64,000 nucleotides of DNA from Arthonia radiata (lineage: Eukaryota; Ascomycota; Arthoniomycetes; Arthoniales; Arthoniaceae). Within the stretch, counting starts at the first letter, position 1. Each line of letters opens with the position of its first letter. This document shows, in pieces, positions 41,022-55,229 of this stretch. The stretch lies in contig PSQN01000001.1 of assembly GCA_002989075.1 (NCBI GenBank), forward strand, positions 1,543,153 through 1,607,152, in the 5' to 3' direction. The notes below the pieces were generated by a model, which worked only from the letters and a program-made list of their open reading frames with translations, did no database searches and had not been told where the DNA came from. The translations under genes were made by a program, and so were the position numbers.

Positions 41022-44000
41022 GGTTATAAGCCTGAGTTAGTACCAATTCCTTTTAAATTTCCTTTTTAGAAAATATTTCCTCTACGACACCTATCGGCAC
41101 CTCCGAACGATTCTATTACTAATCAACTCTAAATTTTTAGCCTAATTTAACTATTAGAACAGAATTTCCTTTTTTTTGGAAATCTCTGACTATATATTTG
41201 GCTATAAACTCCTCTTATAAGATTTCTAAACTTAGGGGCTCGACTAATTGGGACATTTAGTCGATTCGAATAGAGGCACTTTTAACTGAAAAGGGCTATA
41301 GTAACGTTATAATCCCCTTTTCCGGCTATTTAGCTAGAGATATTACCGAAGCTAGCCGTTAAAAACAGTTAATAAGGGCAGCAGCCCTTATTTAACTAAC
41401 TCTAGAGGACGGTCTCCTTATTTAAACAAAGGGGATTTATAACTCTTTAGAGCTTTAAGATAGTCTAAAAAGGTTATACGAATCAAAAGGTTTTAGTTTC
41501 AAGTTTCTAATTTGCAAGGAGCTCTTTAGCACTATACTTAGTAAGGTAAAAAACCTTAAGCTTTATCTTACTAAAATTAGACAATTAACGGACGATTTGG
41601 TAACCCGAGGACTAGCACTACCCAACAAGGTGGTAGCTGCCTACGTTCTTTACAATCTGACTCCCAAATACAAGCATACGGTAGCTATTATTAGCTAAAG
41701 CTACCGGCAAACAACTAGCGATATAAGTCTACAGGACTTATTTAGTTAACTTATAGACGAGTCTCGCCGAATTTGTAGTAGTACTCCAGCAGAAAAGATT
41801 TTTACTGCAATAGACAACATATCGACGCAAAAGACCGGAGAACAATTAAAATCTTTAAGTAAAAACTAAGAAAAATGCCCCTTTTGCAACAAAAAGGGGT
41901 ATAAACTGGCAACTTGTTGGAAAAAATACTCAAATCTCCGGCTAAATTCCAACAAAAGCTCCAAAAACACCGATTTTTTAATGTTTTCTGTACATAGTTT
42001 TAATCTATAAGAAGAACAATGCTTTATAGTATTACTAGACAGAGTTAATTACTCTACTAATTTTTAGATCCTCGATATAGACTTAATAAGCTATATTTGC
42101 TCGAATATTGACCTTCTAACGGATATCCGGCCAACTAACCGGATTATTCGTTGAAGAGGGGGGAAGTTAATTCGAGCCTTACAGACAGGCAAAGTAAAAC
42201 TATTCTTTAAGAACAAAACAATTGTCCTAAACAAAGTTTTGTTTGTTAAGGAATTTAAAATTAACCTTCTAAGCTTTAACAAGCTTAGAAAGAGGGGAGG
42301 TAAGGTAACTCTTGACTAAAACAAGCTAAAAGTTGATTAGGCCGGACAACTAATTACTGAGGGACGGTATGTTAACGGCCTAATAGTAATAGAAGCTCAG
42401 ACTATTAATACAGTTTAATCTCTCTACACTATTTCTTTAAAAACTGACCTTTAATATTAACAGATAGGATATATAGGCGAAAACGCCTTAAAACAGCTTA
42501 AAAAGGTTGCTCTAGGAACAGATTATTCGGACAAATCGAGAGATAATTGCTAAATTTACTTCGAAGCAAAGGCAACGGCTAAAGTTAGCTAAGAAACTCT
42601 AAACAAATCGGCTAATTATTTAGAAAAAGTCTACTTAAATATTTGCGGGCTAATTGTACCGCAAACCCCTTTCAAAGGTCGATTATTTACTAGCTTTATA
42701 GACAATAAAACCCGGTATACGACTACCGAGGTACTATAGTCTAAAGATTAGGTTTTTAACGTACTATCTATCTATATTACTTAAAAAGAAACGTAGTTCG
42801 AGCATTCTTTTAAAAGACTATACTTAAACAACGTAAAAGAATACCGGAAAGACTAGATAAAACAGCTTCTAGAACAAAAAGAAGCTATTCTAACGATATC
42901 CGTACCGTATACCCCCCAGTAAAACGGACGAGCCGAACGCTTTAACTAAACAATTATTAGTAAAGTTCGAGCAATACTTTATACCGCCGGACTACTCTAG
43001 ATATATTGGGGTAAAGCGCTAAAAGCAGCTACCTATATTTACAATAAGACTCCTTATACTAGATTACCGGGGTTTATTACCCCGTATAAAGTAAAATACG
43101 GTAAAAAACCGGATGTTAGTACTATTAAAATTTAGGGCTCAGTTACTTATCTTAAAGAACCTAAACTAAAAAAGCTAGACGCTAGAGCAACTGTCTATAT
43201 CCTAATAGACTACAGATCGAATTAATATAAGCTCTTAGACCTTAATAACCGGAAGGTTTACTAAGGAAGAGATATCTATATTTAAAAAGGAAAATTTATT
43301 TAGAATCTACAGGAATCTACGGTTAATCGATTAACTAAGAGTATTTCTAAAGAGCTTAAAAAATAACTAGAAGTTAAGTTCAAAAACAAGCTAAATCCGA
43401 CCGCTAAATCTTAAAATAATAGGAAGATACCTCCTAATAAAGAAGGAAGTTCTCTGTATAAGAAACAGTATACCTCTCCTATATCTTAACAACTAGCGGA
43501 CGAATCTAGATAAGAACTATACTAAACTAGAGCTCTAGACGAGTCTAACCTTCCTACCGAGTTAGATTACAGAAGTACTAAAGACCTCGGCCGAGTAGAC
43601 ATCGATTGCGCCCAGAAAATAGATTTTATATACAAAAACGCCGACAAAAATTAGTTTAATAAGTTCTATAATAATCTAGAACAATATACCGAATAGGCCT
43701 TAGTTGTAGTAACTAAAGAGCCTAATAACTTAAAAGAAATAAGGATATCTAAGAATTAGCCTTTTTAGCTAAACGCAATATAGTCGGAGCTTAAAGAGCT
43801 AGCTAACTAAGAAACTTAGATATTAACCGAGCTGCTGCTAGGTAGAAAGGCGCTAAAAGGGCGCTAGATACCGAAGATTAAGTACCTTCTAAAGGGCGAG
43901 CCGATTTTTAAAGCCTGCTGGGTAGCTAAGGGCTGCCAGCAAAGACCCGGTCTCAATCTTATAGAGACCTTTGTAAATATAGTAAATTTAATTACCTACC

Positions 44001-45416
44001 GGCTTATACTAGCCTTAGTAGTAGAGAAAGACTAGAAAATAAAGCAATGGGACGTAAAATTAGCTTATTCTAACGCAAAATTAGACGAGATTGTTTATAT
44101 CGAGCAACCAACTAGCCTATCTAACGGAACTAATAAAGTTTGTTGAATAAAGAAGGCCCTTTACGGTCTAAAATAGGCCGACCGACAGTAGAAAGCCTAT
44201 CTTCGAGAATTACTAAGGAGCATAGATTTTAAACCTCTAGTATCCGATCAGTGGGTTTATATTCAAAGAACCGGAAAGTAGGCAATTTTAATGGCCTATA
44301 TAGACGATATATTAGCTATATCCAATTCTACCGAAACAATCTCTAGAATCTATCAGAAACTAAACAAGACTCTTATAATTAAGGACTTAGAAGACGTTAG
44401 TAAGTTTCTAAGAATTAAAATTACCTGAGATTGCCCGGCGAAAACAATTCGCCTAGACTAGTTGACTTATTTAACTAAAATTTTGACCAAATACTTGAAG
44501 AAAAACGGCCGAATGCCCGGAAAAATACCGCAACCCGTCGGCTCAAAATTGATACCGAATCCTAACTAAGCTAGTAGTACCAATATTTCTAATTATCAGC
44601 AACAAATTGGGTCGATTTTGTATCTAATAACAAAGACAAGACCCGATATTGCCTTTACAACTGGCCTACTAGCCCGGTATATGTCGAATCCTAGCGAGAA
44701 GCACTAAAGAGTTTTAAGTAGCCTTTAGGCTTACTTAGATAAAACTTCTAACCTTGGCTTATACTATAAATCTCCCTTAATAGACGGTATAACCGGCTAT
44801 TGTAACGTAAATTGGGGGGGGGACCTCGGCACCAGGAGATCGACTACCGGCTATATCTTTCTACTTAGAAACGGAGCCCTTAGCTAGAATTCGAAGCTAC
44901 AAAAAATGGTCGCCTTAAGCTCTTATAAGGCTGAATATATAGCTCTTAAAGAAGCTATAAAGGAACAGTCATTTATCCGATCAATTGCTACCGAACTGTC
45001 TAGGATTTTCGAAGAAAATTTGATTACTATCGTTTTAGCGGGTACTTTTAAAAAGTCTGCGGATAAAAAGACTCGGCGGGCTCAAACGCACAAGGCAAGC
45101 ATATATTTGCCCGGGCAAGCCGGTTAAATTAGACCGGAGACCCCGGTTTTGCCGGTAAAACTATTACTTACCGACAGCAATTCGGCAAAAGAACTTATAA
45201 AAAACCCTACCTTCTAAGCTAAATCTAAGCATATTGATATACAGTATTACTATGTTAGAGAAAACGTTTAGGTAGGCCAAATAGAGCTTAAATACGTTTC
45301 TACAAAGGAACAATTAGCAGAAGGTTTAATAAAACCGATCGACTTGGCTAAAATACTAACGTTTAGAACTTAAATTAGCTTATAATCCGGCTAAAACAAC
45401 TAGTCGATTAAGAAGG

Positions 45417-45925
45417 TGTATTAAAAATTAACCAACTAGCTGGTTAGCTGGAACCCCTAGAGATCTAAAGTATCGGATAGGTCCTACTAGCTATCTCGGT
45501 CTAGAATAGAACAAGCCTTTTACCTAAAGGGTCGGGCCTAGTGGCCCGGGTCTAGAACAAAAAGAAGCATTGTACGACCTATTTTAGACAGCTAGCCTGT
45601 AGTCTAAGACAACACAGAATAGACTTAAAGACTAATAGTTTTAAATAGACAGAATTACTGTCTTGTGCGGTAAGTTATAGGTTATCTGGCCTCTGTAAAA
45701 AAAACAGATATCTAGTAAGTTCTGTACAGACCGCTAAACTTAGATATATAAGCTAGAATCTCTCTAGAGGATTCTAGCTAACAAGACAGACAATATAATA
45801 ACAGCTTCTCTTTACTACTAAGTATTGCACCTATATTAAGCCTAAGTATTGCACTAGTCTTAAGCTAGTCTCGTCTTTCTACTCTTTATAGTAGTATTCT
45901 TCTTCTTCCCTGTACCTTTTTAACA
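45417..45925 (+). repeat. Copia A 3' LTR
   Basis: Matches 40515-41021 over its length, differing mainly by C/T and G/A transitions. Confidence 0.85.
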
Positions 45926-45985
45926 GTCAACAAGCATATAAGATAAGTAAGCCTTAGTTCGGTTCTTTTAGCGACCGGCGTTATA
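45926..45985 (+). repeat. Outer Gypsy 5' LTR remnant
   Basis: Only the last 60 bp of the 450-bp LTR remain, directly after Copia A's right LTR. Confidence 0.75.
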
Positions 45986-47930
45986 CTTTAATAGACTCGC
46001 TACAAAAGTAGAGAAAGCAGATTAGTTATATCTACTACTTTAGCATCCAATAGCCGCAACGCTATAAATAGATTAGCAAATAGAATAGCTAGTATAAGTA
46101 AGATATCGGACGTTAATACTAAGATAAGAAAAAGCTTCTTAAATAAACGTTTTAAAGTTACTTTATTCTTAATACGCCTAGCCGTGTACTTTAAAACTTA
46201 TAAAGACTAGTTTCTAAACGACACTACTATAGTTCTATTTGCTACCTTTTATATAGATAGAGACGCTTATAAGTAGGTTGAGTACTACCTCGACAATTTC
46301 TTGTTTACCTTAATAAAGAGTAGGCGTAAGGATACCGATAAGTTCTTCGCTAGCTTTATTTTCTTTTAAAAGAAGCTTTGTAAAATCTTTAGATAGACTA
46401 ACGCTAAACACGTCGCTATTAGAAAGCTTAGGAACCTTAAACAAATAGAACCAGCAAGCAGGTACGCCGCTAAATTTATACAGTATGCTAATTAAATAGA
46501 ATAGAACGAGAAACCTCTTATTGAGACCTTTTATGAAGGACTTAAGAATTATATTAAGGAAATAATCTATATTTATAGAGAGAAGTTTAACAATCTCGAC
46601 AACTTTATACAACGAGCAAAGAAGATCGACGACAGCAACTTTAAAAGATAGATAAAAAAGAAGAATAACCCTACTAACAGGTTCTATAGGACAAAGAATC
46701 GAGCAAACTTATAACAAGACCAAGGCGATCCAATAGAGTTAAATTTTACTAAGCCCCGAGAGAAACTAAACAACTAGAAAAGAGAATATAGAATAAAGAA
46801 TAAGCTATACTTGTATTACAGAAAACTAGAGCATTAGATTAAAGAATACTGTTCCAAGAAACAACAGTTTAATAGTATAGAATAAAATAGACACAATAAT
46901 CGACTCTAAAAGCCCCGCTCTCTACAATAATAGTTCAATATAACTATCTAAACGTAGAAAGACAACGGCCGCGATAAGGTAATAGAATTACTAGCAGTTT
47001 TCTCCGACCGTTGGTATATAAATCTAACTAAGGGTCGTTTTCTATAAGAATTAAGTCTCCTACAGAAGATTATTTAGAACTAATATAAGTACGTTACTAG
47101 ATTAACTAAGGAGCAAAAGGATATCTACTAGAGTACCTTCTATAACTAGAAAAACACTTATTAGGTTTTATTTAACAAGAAGCATAATGAGTAGAACTTA
47201 TTTAACTTATATAAAAATTAGGATACAGATAGTAAGTTATAGGAAGAAACAAAGGAACAACAAATAAAAAGAGAACAACAAAATCTATAGGACTGAAACA
47301 ATATTAGCCGCATTATTTCTAGGTAGTAGATATAAGATACCGTTGCACCACACAAAACACTATTTTAAACTACGTACTACAATAATAATTGTACGACTTA
47401 TAAATCCGATAAATTAGAATTAGAATAATAGCCGAGAAAACTAATATCTTCGAAACAAGGTTTAATACAAAAACTAGGTCTTACTCAAGAAAGATCTAGG
47501 TTACCTTACTTAAAGATTTAAGAGAAATTCAAGAAAGAATAGACCGTAGAAGCTAAGTAAGATAGCAGCTACGATACGTTATAGATAAAACAACGACTTA
47601 AAGATAAAAATATAGATTCTAATAGTATAGAATTCTCTCTTAAGAACGATACTAACTAAAAAGAGCAAACTCTAATCTGTTAGAAAGGAATAATATAGGA
47701 ACTTTGTTAGTTAGCCTTCTATAAGAGAAAGTTAAGCACTAATAGAGATATTAATAATATTCTAAGATATATTTACTTACGCTTACAATAACTAGTAAAC
47801 TACCTTATTAGAGATCTAAAATTATATAGTTAGTACTAATATCTTTAACTAACAATATACAACCTATAGATACGATAGGTTTTAACTAGCAATAGTTGTA
47901 TAATTAAAGCAGAGATCGTAAATAATAAAC

Positions 47931-47935
47931 TAGAC
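47931..47935 (+). repeat. Target-site duplication TAGAC, left
   Basis: The same five bases stand at 55225-55229, and the outer element's sequence continues across them. Confidence 0.85.
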
Positions 47936-48385
47936 TATTACGATCTTACTATATTAGGCTAGTACAGGGCTAAGCGCAGCCAGCCTTATTGAAGCATTAT
48001 ACAGTATACCCGATGATCCCGATATAGCGATATTGACAACGTCGCTATATCGCAATAGGATCCCAACTACGCGACAAAGAAAGTGTTGGGACCGTCGAAC
48101 ATAGAGAAATATACCTTTGTATCTTAGACTATATAGCTAGACTAATAGCCGACCTTAGGATAAACTTTAGTCTATTAACTTAATATTTAAATATAAGTTT
48201 CTTAACTATATTTAGATAATATACTTTACCTTCTATCTACTTTAGTTAAGCCCCTCTTACCTTTAGTAATCTATCTCGCCTCTCTTACCTTTTAGTCTTT
48301 AGTATATAGGATACCTACTACTAAGGTCGATAAGCACACAAGATAAGTGAGCCTTAGTTTAGTTCTCCTAGCGACCGACGTTATA
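47936..48385 (+). repeat. Inner Gypsy 5' LTR
   Basis: 450 bp, equal in length to the copies at 54775-55224 and 59667-60116. Confidence 0.87.
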
Positions 48386-51300
48386 CTTTAATAGACTCGC
48401 TACGAAAGTAGAGAAAGCAGATTAATTATATTTACTACTTTAGCACCCAATAGCTGCGACGCTACGGACAGATTGGCCAATAGAATGGCTAGTACGAGTA
48501 AGATATCGGATGTTAACATTAAGATAGAAAAAAGCTTCTTAGATAAACGTTTCAAAGTTACTTTATTCTTAATACGCTTAGCCGTATATTTTAAAACTTA
48601 TAAAGACTAGTTTCTGAACGATACTACTATAGTTCTATTTGCTACCTCTTATATAAATAGAGACGCCTACAAGTAGGTCGAGTACTACCTCGACGACTTC
48701 TTGTTTACTCTAATAAAGAATAGGCGCGAGGACACCGATAAGTTCTTCGCTAGCTTCGTCTTCTTTTAGAAAAAGCTTTGTAAAATCTTTAGATAGATCG
48801 ACGCTAGACGCGTCGCTACTAAGAAGCTTTAAAACCTTAAGTAGATAGGACCAGTAAGCAGGTACGCCGCCGAATTTATATAGTATGCTAATTAAACAGG
48901 ATAGAACAAGAAACCCTTTATTAAGACCTTTTACGAAGGACTTAAGAATTATATTAAGGAAATAATCTATATTCGTAAAGAGAAGTTTAATAATCTCGAT
49001 AACTTTATACAACGAGCAAAGGAGATTAATAACAGTAACTTTAAAAGACAAATAGAAAAGAAGGATAACCCTACTAATAGATTCTATAGAACAAAGAATC
49101 GAGCAAACTTACGATAAGACCGAGGCGATCCAATAGAGTTAGATTTTATAAAGCCTCAAGAGAAACTAAACAACTAGAAACAAGAATACAGAATAAAGAA
49201 CAAGCTATGCTTGTATTGCGGAAAACTAGGGCATTAAGTTAAAGAATACTGTTTCAAGAAACAATAGTTCAATAGTACTAGTAGAAACGGGCACAATAAT
49301 CGACTCTAGAAGCCCCGCTCCCTACAACAACAGTTTAATATAACTACCCAGACAAAAGAGAACAACGGTCGCAATAGAGCAATAGAGCTACTAGCAGCCT
49401 TCTCCGACCGCTAGTAGAAGGACCCGACCGAGGGTTGTCTTCTCTAAGAATTAGGTCTCCCACAGAAAACTATCTAGAACTAGTATAAGTACGTTACTAG
49501 ATTAACCAAAGAGCAGAAGAATATCTACTAGAACGTCTTCTGTGACTAGAAAAATACTCACTAGGTTTCGTTTAATAAGAAGTACAACGAGTGAAACTTG
49601 TTTAACTTGTATAAAAACTGAGACACAGACATCGAGTTATAAGAAGAAATAAAGGAACGACAAATAAAATAGGAACAACAAAATTTATAGAACTGAAACA
49701 ATATTAACCGCACTATTTCAAGGCAGTAGGTATAAGATACCGTTACATTACACGAAACACTATCTTAAACTACGTGCTACGATAACGATTGTACGATCTA
49801 CGAATCCGATAAATTAGGATTAAAATAGTGGCCGAGAAAACTAATATCTCTAAAACAAGATTCGATACAAGAACTAGGCCTTACTCGAGGACGATCTAGG
49901 TTACCTTATTTAGAAACCTAAGGGAAATTTAAGGATAAACAGACCGTAGAAGCTAAGCAAGATAGCAGCTACGATACATTATAGGTAAGATAACGACTCA
50001 AAGACGAAAATATAGATTCTAATGGTACAGAATTCTCGCTTAAGGACAATACTAACTAAAAAGAGTAAACTCTAATTCGTTGAGAAGGAATAATATAGAG
50101 ACTTTGTTAGTTAGCCTTCTATAATAGGAAGTTGAGCGCTAATAAAGATATTAACGACATTCTAGAATATATTTACTTACGTCTACGACAACTAGTAGAC
50201 TACCTTATTAGAAATCTAGAATTATATAGTTAGTACTAATATCTTCAACTAACAATATATAACCTATAGACACAACGAGTCTTGATTAGCGATAGTTGCA
50301 TAATTAAAGCAGAAATCGTAAATAATAAACTAGACGTTATAATAAGAGCAGTACTAGAATACTCTATATAGGAATTCTTATAGTAAATTAACCGACAATA
50401 GGTTCCGGTACCTAAAATACTCTAGAACGTATACAATCAACAGGAAAAAGACTAGGCCGACTACTTTAAGAGCAGTAGTACCGGCCCGTCTAACGGTTAA
50501 ACCCTTTAAGAGTCTAGCTCTACGTAAGCTTAGCTGCCTATAGAACATATCTATACACTCGGGTAACAGTAAACCACAGAAACATTAAAATTATAATTAA
50601 TTTAGGCGCAACAGGCAACTTTATTTTAATACGCTACGTCGAGGAATGCTAGATATAAATATAAAAGAAGAAATTACTCTACGCACTATCTAGATTTTAA
50701 GAGGCAGAGGAAGGAGTCGACTACAAGACTTTACTAATAGATATAAAAATTAAGAACTATTAGAAAGAAATTACTTATAATATTGTAAATATTAATTAGC
50801 ACCACGCTATACTAAGTATACCCTAGTTGCAACAATATAACCTAGAAGTAGATTAGAGAACTAAGAAACTCCTCTTTACTAGGTACAAGCACTCTAGACA
50901 AGAGTCGTTCTACGGAATAGATACCCTACAAGCTATTTTTAGAAGTAAGAATAAGAAGCGCGATAAAGAACTTACGCGGGTTAGCACTACTACACTCCGA
51001 TACTTAGATATCTTACAAGAGAAGTCTAACGTAGTATCTCGTCTATAACTAGCTACACGCAAGTATAAATAAGAGACGACTGCATACCAACGATTCTATA
51101 CGACGACAAGTACTCAGTTAATTACTAAGATACTAGAGGAATACGATTAGTTTCAATATCTATTTAAGAAAGCTAAGCTAGACTCAGCTCTCCCAGAACA
51201 CAAACCGTAAGATTACACAATACCTTTACAAGAAGACAAAACGCTAACATTCGGTCTAATATACTCTCTATTAGAAGCAGAAAGTTAAGCACTCCGCGAC

Positions 51301-54300
51301 TATCTTAACAAGAATCTTAAGAAAGAATTTATCCAGAAATTAATATTACTAGCCGGATACCTAATACTCTTCGTACCAAAGAAGAATAGCAAACTACAAC
51401 TCTACGTAGATTATAAACAATTAAACAGAGTAATTATTAAGAATCGATACTCTTTACCACGTATCGACAAAATAACAGATCGATTGTATAACGCGCAATA
51501 GTTTACTAAGTTTAACCTATAAGGGGCCTATAACCTAATCTATATAAAGAAAGACGAAGAATAGAAAACGGCCTTCTACATTAGATACAGACTTTTTAAG
51601 TATTGCGTTATACCCTTTGAGCTAATAAACGTACTAGTATCGTTTTAGAAACTAATTAACAACACACTTAGTAATTATCTAGACATATTTATAACTGCTT
51701 ATCTAAACGATATCCTAGTATACAGCCGTATACTAGAAGAATATAAGAAATATGTTAAGAAGGTATTAGAAAGATTAGTACGTATCAATTTATAAATTAA
51801 TATCGAGAAAACCTAGTTCTATTAATAATCTATCGAATTTCTTAGATTTATAATTACTGAGCACAGTCTTTAGATAGAAGATTTAAAGATCTAATCTGTT
51901 CTAACCTAGCCTATACTAAAGAATATAAAATAAGTACAATAGTTTTTTAGTTTTACCAACTATTACAGGCAATAGATATCCAATTTTGGTCGAATTACAG
52001 TACCGCTGTCTTAATAGATAAAACAATCGATAGAATTCTTTTAGACGTAGAAAGAACAATTAGTATTTAAAGAGCTTAAGAAAGCTTTTAAGATCGAGCC
52101 CGTACTAGCAATATTTAACCTTAACCTGCCGATTATTATAGAAACAGACGCGTTAGACTATATAATTAGAGTATATATAAGTTAAAAGAATAAAGAAGAA
52201 AAGCTTAGATTAGTAGCTTTCTACTTAAAAAAGATATTACTTACAGAATAGAATTACAATATTTATAATAAAGAGCTTTTAACTATTATAGCAGCATTCG
52301 AGATATAGCGAGCTTACCTAGAAGGAGTAAACTATACGATTATAGTATATACAGACTACAAAAATTTAACTTATTTTACGACAATAAAGAAACTTAACCG
52401 CAAATAAGTTAGATAGTTAGAAACTATAGCTTTATATAACTTTATTATTATCTACAAAAAGGGTTCTAAGAACGATAGAGCCGACGCTCTAAGTCGACGA
52501 TTAAATTACCTTAATAACAAGGAACACGTTAAGCACGCAATATTCCGAGAACATAATAACGAGATTAGATACAACCAATTAGCTATAACAACCGAGCTTG
52601 TTATCGAACTAGACAGCCGAATCCCAGACATCCTAAACGATCCTAAGACTTACTAGGAAAACGAGAAACGATACCTAGAATTAACTAAGAACAATAAAGG
52701 CTATTACGAATTCTAAGGCAAAATCTACGTTCTAAGGAATCTAATCCGATACATTATTAGTAACTTTTACGATAACCCAACGAAGAAACATAAGGGTATC
52801 GACAATACTATAGAAAAGATTACGAGAACCTACTATATCCCGAGAATCCGACACTACGTCGAGAATTATATCTAAGAATGCGACGTATACGTAAGAACTA
52901 AGCACCCGAAGTATTTACTATACAGTAAGCTACAACTACTAGAAACACTTAAGAGACTATAGTATACAGTCTTACTAAACTTTATTACTAAGTTACTAAT
53001 ATCTAAGGATCTACTTACAAGAGTAGCTTACGACGCTATTCTAGTTATATGCGATAAACTAACAAAATACGCATACTTTGTATCTTACAAGGAAGCTAGC
53101 AATTTAGAACAATTAGCGTATACATTCCTTTAGATTATCTTAGCAAACTATAGTTAACCGCAAAGAATTGTCTTAGATAGAGATTAAAAATTTGTCTTAC
53201 GATTTTAGATATCCCTAATACAACAGCTAGAGACAAAACAAAAAATATCGACGTTATTCTATCTACAGACAGATAGACAGACAGAATAAATAAATTAAAC
53301 ACTAAAATAGTATCTCTAGACATACATTAACTACCAGTAAAACGACTAGATATAGTTACTACTAGTAGCGCAAGTAGCGCACAACGATACAAAAAACGAT
53401 ATAACTAAGATAACTCTGTTCTACGCCTTATATAGCTATTACCCTCTTTAGGGAAGACAACTATAAAATACTAAAGAGAACAAATTAGCTACGCGAATAG
53501 CTACAAATATAGAAACTCTGTACCAGCAGTTAAAGTCTGACAGCGAGTTTATTACCAAACGAACGAAAAAATGGTATAACAAGTTAAAAACAACCCCAAA
53601 CATAAGTATAAAAGAAGGGGGAAGAGCTTACTTGCTTATAAGAAACTTAAAGACTAACAAACTAAGCAAAAAACTTAACTATACTAAGACAGAACCGTTC
53701 AAAATCTTACAGCAATTAAGATCTGTAATATTTAAACTTAAACTCCTAAAAACAATAAGAATATATTCTGTATTCTACGTAGCGCTATTAAAACTAGCCT
53801 ACTTCCGAGAAGTAGAACGACCTAACCTAGAAATTCTTTTTAACAATTAAGAACCCGAGTATAAGATAGAAACGATTCGAGCTTATAGACAATACCGAGG
53901 CAAACAACAGTATCTCATAAAGTAGAAAGAATATCTTAAATATAAAAATTAATAGAAACTAAAATAAAACCTAACTAACTATAAAGATACTATTTAACGA
54001 TATTAAAACTAAAATATTAGTCGGTCGTAGCAGCACTAATACTTTAATCTACTATCTAGTACGCCTTACCAATACCTAAGTTATCTATAAACAAACTAGC
54101 TTACTATATTAGTAGCCTACTACCTAACTCTAGGAACAGATTATTACAAAAATCTATACTTAAGCTACTTAGTATATCTACGATATTACTATTAAACATA
54201 GCCGCTAGCCATTCTTTCTTAAACAATATATTATTCTAATCTATTTTGTTTTGCGTCTAAATACACAACCTTTTGAGCTCCTTCTTTAAATCTATAACCG

Positions 54301-54774
54301 CCGCTTTAATAACTTTACGCTACCTTTTCGCCGTACGAACGACTTCCTTCTCTTCCGCTAAACGCTTACATTGCCTCTAGAGAGTATTCGACACCCGTAA
54401 GTACTAGGAACGGATACTCTAAGCTAAAATAAGTTAGACCTATACTAAAAAACAGACGTAGAATAGGAACTAACTATTCTTTAACGACGGGCGAACGTTA
54501 TACGACTTCTTGTTATAAATATACATAAAATACAATATCTTCCCAAACTTTAGAACATACTTCTTATCTAAGTAAGCGCAGCGAGAACACAGAAGTATCT
54601 CTCGACTATAGACTTTAGCAAGAACAATATTAATTTTAAGCGCTTTATTAGCGTTAAGGACTTTCTTAACTTTAAGTATAACGACTTATAGAACTAGATC
54701 TATTACAGAAAAATAACAAGGTTTTAATGTCTCTAGAGTTGTTAAGAACGACTAGCCTTAAAGAGAGAACCTTG

Positions 54775-55224
54775 TGTTACAATTTTACTATATTAGACTA
54801 GTACAGGGCTGAGCGCAGTTAACCTTATTAGAGCATTATATAGTATACCCAACGACCCTAATATAGCGACGTCGGTAACGTTGCTATATCGCAATAGAAT
54901 TCCGACTACGCGACAAAAAAAGTATTAAGACTATTAAACATAGAAAAATATACCTTTATACCTTAGACTATATAGTTAGACTAATAGCCGACCTTAGAAT
55001 AGACTTTAGTCTATTAACTTAATATCTAAATATAAGTTTTTTAACTATATTTAGGTAACATACTTTATCTTCTATCTACTTTAGTTAAGCTTCTCTTACC
55101 TTTAGTAATCTATCTCGCCTCTCCTACCTTTTAGTCTCTAGTATACAGGATACCCACTACTAAGGTTAATAAGTATACAAGGCAAGTAAGCCTTAGTTCG
55201 GTCCTCCCAGCGACCGACGTTATA
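54775..55224 (+). repeat. Inner Gypsy 3' LTR
   Basis: Begins TGTTAC. It is followed directly by TAGAC and the rest of the outer element. Confidence 0.87.
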
Positions 55225-55229
55225 TAGAC
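55225..55229 (+). repeat. Target-site duplication TAGAC, right
   Basis: Pairs with 47931-47935. Confidence 0.85.

Larger units (their letters stand above)
40515..45925 (+). mobile_element. Ty1/Copia LTR retrotransposon fossil (Copia A)
   Basis: An element of about 5.4 kb with LTRs at both ends (40515-41021 and 45417-45925, about 508 bp, TG...CA). In order it shows gag-like sequence with a zinc-knuckle region, protease, integrase, reverse transcriptase and RNase H, i.e. the Copia order with integrase before RT. It is structurally complete but broken, with dozens of interruptions. No matching 5-bp target duplication is seen (tatat before, gtcaa after); on the right it abuts the remnant LTR of the outer Gypsy. 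Confidence 0.85.
47936..55224 (+). mobile_element. Inner Gypsy chromovirus fossil, nested in the outer copy
   Basis: A 7.3-kb element with 450-bp LTRs at 47936-48385 and 54775-55224. It contains gag with a CCHC knuckle (near 49210), protease (near 50560), RT (about 51250-51850), RNase H (about 52080-52500), integrase (about 52650-53850) and a chromodomain-like end (about 53850-53970). Another 0.8 kb lies before the 3' LTR. It has intact ends and a 5-bp target duplication, so it was a complete insertion, now decayed with dozens of interruptions. It is younger than the outer copy by position. Confidence 0.88.

Noticed and set aside
40510-45930. 5-bp target duplication for Copia A
   Set aside because: The flanks (tatat and gtcaa) do not match.
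46310-49051. 100-113-codon open frames on the minus strand in the AT-rich block, and smaller ones at 42091, 44906, 53135, 53632 and 57766
   Set aside because: They lie inside recognisable retroelement parts, are shadows or leftovers of them, and have no ATG-to-domain logic. They belong to the fossils.
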